Position numbers and translations under genes: made by a program. Shown here piece by piece: positions 14,690 to 16,802 of a stretch of 16,802 nucleotides of DNA. Location of the stretch: contig URUY01000038.1 in the NCBI GenBank assembly GCA_900551115.1, forward strand, positions 1 through 16,802, written 5' to 3'. The stretch's first letter is position 1, and each line of letters begins with the position of its first letter. The notes beneath the pieces are model-generated. The model saw only the letters and a list, made by a program, of their open reading frames with translations. It searched no databases and was not told where the DNA came from. This DNA is from an uncultured Lachnospiraceae bacterium (GTDB lineage Bacteria; Bacillota; Clostridia; Lachnospirales; Lachnospiraceae).

Positions 14690-16519
14690 ATGGGAAATGA
14701 ATTAGATGTAAATAAAATAAGTGCAGAAGTAATTACGGATTTGGCAAAATCTACGGCACAAACATTATATAAAAAAGTCGTAAATTATATAACCGAAATT
14801 CAGAAGAAAGAAGAGATAGATTTTGGATATGCATATGAGAATTATTTGAAATATGCAAAAAATACTCATGAGAAGATAAAAACACTTCTATATAGACATG
14901 TAGCAAAAGATATATATTCATTTTATGAGTGTGTAGGTTTGAATCGAAATGGAAATGTAATAGATACTTCAAATATTAATAATGTGCTTGAAATTGGAAA
15001 CAAGATTATTGTTACAGGGACAGGTGGAATTGGGAAGAGTGTTATGATGAAACATTTCTTCTTAAATATTCTACAAAACACGCATTATGTTCCTGTTCTG
15101 ATTGAACTCAGAGGTTTAAATGAATTTGATGGAAAAAATGTAAGCCTTGTAGACTATATTTACAATGTAATGGAAACACTAAAGTTTAAACTGGAAAGAA
15201 AATACTTTGATTATAGTTTAGAAACGGGGTGTTACATAATATTGTTAGATGGATTTGATGAAGTAAAGAATGAAATATCAAAGCAGATTACAAGTCAGAT
15301 ATTTGCTCTGAGTGAAAAATATCCAGACAATCACTATATTTTGTCCTCGCGCCCCTTAGAAGAATTTATGGGATGGAATCAGTTTGAAGAATTGCATTCG
15401 ATGCCTTTGGCAAAAAATCAAGCGTTATCACTAATTAATAAGATAGAGTATGACCAGAAAATTAAGGAAAAGTTTTATAAAGAGCTTGAAGAGTATTTGT
15501 ATGATAAATATAAAACATTTGCCTCAAATCCTTTGTTGTTAACTATTATGCTTCTGACATTTGAAAATAGAGCCTCAATTCCTGATAAATTGAATGATTT
15601 TTTTGAACAAGCATTTACTACTCTTTTTCATACCCATGATGCAACGAAGGGAGGATATAAGCGCGATATTCAGTCAAAGTTAGGATATGAAGATTTCAAA
15701 GCAGTTTTTTCATACTTTTGTTTTAAATCCTTTTTTAATTCAGATTACAAATTTTCGGAAAATAAAGTATTGGAATATATTGGACTTGCAAGACGAAAGG
15801 AGATAATAGAAACAAGTTTTAATTCTATGGATTTTTTGAAAGATCTAACTAATTCGGTATGTATGCTGATTCATGAAGGATTAGAATATAGATTTTCGCA
15901 TAGATCATTTCAAGAGTACTTTGCTGCATTGTATACAATTCAGCTGGATGATTCTCAGCAGAAGCGGTTTTTAAAATTATGGTTGCAAGATAATAGTTAT
16001 AGAACAACAAGTAATTATTTAGACATGTTGTACGAATTACAGCCAACAAGATTTATAAAAAATATTATTTCTCCTGCGTTAAGAGAGTTACAGGAATTGT
16101 TTATAAAGAATGGTGGGTCAGAAGAATGGCTGATAAACCTTATGTATGAAGAGGTGTGTGTAAGAAAGTATAGAGATGGTGAAAAAAGATGTGCAGTAAC
16201 AATTAAAGAGTTTTATTTCCATGATATGATAATGAGGGCTTGTAATATTGGTGGCTTATATAAAAGTATGAAAGAAGAAAAGACTCAACGAAATAAAGAA
16301 TGTGAAACGAAATTGATAAAAATTCTTGAGAAAGAGTACGGCATAAATAAAGAAGTAAAATTCGATGAGTTAAAGCAGAAAGGTTATACAAATGAAATGT
16401 TGGAAGCTTTACACTGGATACAAGAACACTATGAATTTGCTTTAAATTATCTTGAATCTGTTGATAAAGACCCATTGGCTCGAAAAAAAAGGTTTTCATC
16501 CATGTTAGAAGAATTATAG
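14690..16519 (+). CDS. NACHT-family STAND NTPase (bacterial NLR-like, candidate anti-phage protein), 609 aa
   Basis: An N-terminal helical region (about 1-90), with no nuclease or other effector motif that I recognise, precedes a NACHT NTPase domain. Walker A GTGGIGKS is at 110-117, with Lys116. The Walker B LLDGFDE at 185-191 has the NACHT-type acidic pair. The sensor LSSRP is at 218-222. FSHRSFQEYFAA at 402-413 is the typical motif at the end of the NACHT module. The remaining 195 residues are helical and charged, without leucine-rich or TPR repeats, and may be the sensing part. The ATG at 14690 follows AAAGGAGA. Bacterial NACHT proteins of this plan (bNACHT) protect against phages as single-gene systems (known). 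Strong AT bias against neighbours and position in a guaA island support horizontal transfer. The trigger and killing activity are unknown. Confidence 0.88.
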   Translation: MGNELDVNKISAEVITDLAKSTAQTLYKKVVNYITEIQKKEEIDFGYAYENYLKYAKNTHEKIKTLLYRHVAKDIYSFYECVGLNRNGNVIDTSNINNVLEIGNKIIVTGTGGIGKSVMMKHFFLNILQNTHYVPVLIELRGLNEFDGKNVSLVDYIYNVMETLKFKLERKYFDYSLETGCYIILLDGFDEVKNEISKQITSQIFALSEKYPDNHYILSSRPLEEFMGWNQFEELHSMPLAKNQALSLINKIEYDQKIKEKFYKELEEYLYDKYKTFASNPLLLTIMLLTFENRASIPDKLNDFFEQAFTTLFHTHDATKGGYKRDIQSKLGYEDFKAVFSYFCFKSFFNSDYKFSENKVLEYIGLARRKEIIETSFNSMDFLKDLTNSVCMLIHEGLEYRFSHRSFQEYFAALYTIQLDDSQQKRFLKLWLQDNSYRTTSNYLDMLYELQPTRFIKNIISPALRELQELFIKNGGSEEWLINLMYEEVCVRKYRDGEKRCAVTIKEFYFHDMIMRACNIGGLYKSMKEEKTQRNKECETKLIKILEKEYGINKEVKFDELKQKGYTNEMLEALHWIQEHYEFALNYLESVDKDPLARKKRFSSMLEEL

Positions 16520-16546
16520 AATTATACTTTGAATTTTACAAATTTA

Positions 16547-16565
16547 TGGCAACACTTTGGCAACA
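16547..16565 (+). repeat. Tandem TGGCAACA repeat, 11 bp apart (possible integrase arm sites)
   Basis: TGGCAACA occurs at 16547-16554 and 16558-16565, one helical turn apart, 28 bases after the NACHT stop. The same 8-mer is present inverted at 14431-14438 near the other end of the proposed island. Confidence 0.45.
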
Positions 16566-16592
16566 AAAAATCAACAAGTTAAAATAAATTAT

Positions 16593-16620
16593 CTAGCTAA
16601 AGTAAAAAGCTAGCATTTTT
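16593..16620 (+). terminator. Weak candidate terminator of the NACHT gene
   Basis: CTAGCT (16593-16598) pairs with AGCTAG (16608-16613), with a 9-base A-rich loop, followed by CATTTTT. The stem is only 6 bp. Confidence 0.4.
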
Positions 16621-16667
16621 GAAACAAAACTTAAACAAAGTAGTTTGGGGCAAAGAGACAACTTGCC

Positions 16668-16682
16668 GAGTTTGAATAATTT
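16668..16682 (+). repeat. Direct repeat, right copy (putative attR), duplicate of the guaA 3' end
   Basis: GAGTTTGAATAATTT differs from 14323-14337 at one base. Read in the guaA frame it gives E-F-E-stop. It is preceded by an inverted repeat GGCAA (16649-16653) / TTGCC (16663-16667). Confidence 0.65.
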
Positions 16683-16687
16683 TTATA

Positions 16688-16730
16688 AGCCCGCAAAGTA
16701 TTGAAAAATCAAGCTTTGCGGGCTTTCTTT
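16688..16730 (+). terminator. Strong intrinsic terminator, probably the original guaA terminator
   Basis: AGCCCGCAAAG (16688-16698) pairs perfectly with CTTTGCGGGCT (16714-16724); the loop can form a further inner stem TTGA/TCAA, and TTCTTT follows. It begins 11 bases after the TAA (16677-16679) of the right guaA-end copy. Its high GC stem contrasts with the AT-rich island to its left. Confidence 0.88.
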
Positions 16731-16752
16731 ATGCCTTTTGGTACCCTAAAAA

Positions 16753-16802
16753 GGGGGTGTCGCAAAATCATCATTTTAGATGATTGAGCGGCACCTTCGC
16801 TC
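16753..16802. other. Long imperfect hairpin at the window edge, possible insertion-sequence end
   Basis: GGTGTCGC (16756-16763) with GCGGCACC (16787-16794), and inside it AATCATC (16766-16772) with GATGATT (16779-16785), make a 17-pair stem with one 2x2 internal loop and one G-U. The outer sequence GGGGGTGTCGCAAAA resembles terminal inverted repeats of IS1182-like elements as I remember them, but no transposase is in the window. A terminator-like or REP-like structure is the alternative. Confidence 0.35.

Larger units (their letters stand above)
14335..16682. mobile_element. Putative small genomic island in the guaA 3' end carrying a NACHT gene
   Basis: About 2.35 kb of clearly more AT-rich DNA lies between two copies of the guaA 3' end (14323-14337 and 16668-16682). 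The right copy still reads GAG TTT GAA TAA, the same end of GuaA, and sits next to a strong terminator that would have served guaA before insertion. The only substantial gene is the NACHT NTPase; no integrase or transposase is present, so movement would need an enzyme in trans or the integrase has been lost. TGGCAACA 8-mers near both ends may be arm sites. Island status is inference from these signals. Confidence 0.65.

Noticed and set aside
14584..14703. Possible 39-codon gene just before and overlapping the NACHT start
   Set aside because: No ribosome binding site, low-complexity AT-rich composition and no recognised family; reported only as part of the intergenic description.
1..16802. CRISPR array, tRNA or rRNA genes
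   Set aside because: No regularly spaced repeats of 24-40 bases and no cloverleaf or rRNA-like stretches were seen on either strand.

Overview
The window looks like chromosome of a spore-forming gut Firmicute, most likely a Lachnospiraceae (inference). The support is a SpoIIID C-terminus, Gram-positive ribosome binding sites (AGGAGG), intrinsic terminators, AraC-controlled sugar ABC transporters without their own ATPase, and a GH112 phosphorylase of the kind used on mucin and milk-oligosaccharide sugars.

Left end (1-2505): the right-hand part of an integrated mobilizable element. It holds the C-terminus of a MobV/Pre-type relaxase, a 59-aa hypothetical protein ending inside its own terminator, and a 511-aa large serine recombinase. 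The recombinase ORF runs exactly to the junction with the chromosome, where the sequence resumes as the C-terminal 50 codons of spoIIID. The element therefore appears to interrupt the sporulation regulator gene spoIIID within its helix-turn-helix region, with the rest of the gene to the left of the window.

Middle (2462-12604): a galacto-N-biose/lacto-N-biose utilisation locus. It has two AraC-type regulators, each divergent from a target unit. The first faces a fused nucleotidyltransferase plus N-acetylhexosamine 1-kinase. The second faces an operon of a lipoprotein binding protein, two permeases, a 59-aa membrane protein and GH112 phosphorylase. The proposed flow is: the disaccharide is imported, GH112 splits it with phosphate into Gal-1-P and GlcNAc or GalNAc, the kinase half phosphorylates the N-acetylhexosamine at C1, and the nucleotidyltransferase half converts a sugar-1-phosphate to an NDP-sugar. 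An ABC ATPase, galT and galE are not in the window.

Right end (12605-16802): guaA (GMP synthase), then an AT-rich stretch with one gene, a 609-aa NACHT-family STAND NTPase resembling bacterial NLR-like anti-phage proteins. The last codons of guaA (GAG TTT GAG TAA plus TTT) are repeated with one synonymous change 2.3 kb downstream, right before a strong terminator that is probably the original guaA terminator. This marks the NACHT gene as the cargo of a small island inserted at the guaA 3' end. Copies of an 8-mer (TGGCAACA) near both ends may be integrase arm sites. No integrase is present. The last ~50 bases hold a long imperfect hairpin resembling an insertion-sequence end or a terminator.

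No tRNA, rRNA or CRISPR array was seen. All family assignments come from reading motifs; no database search was possible.
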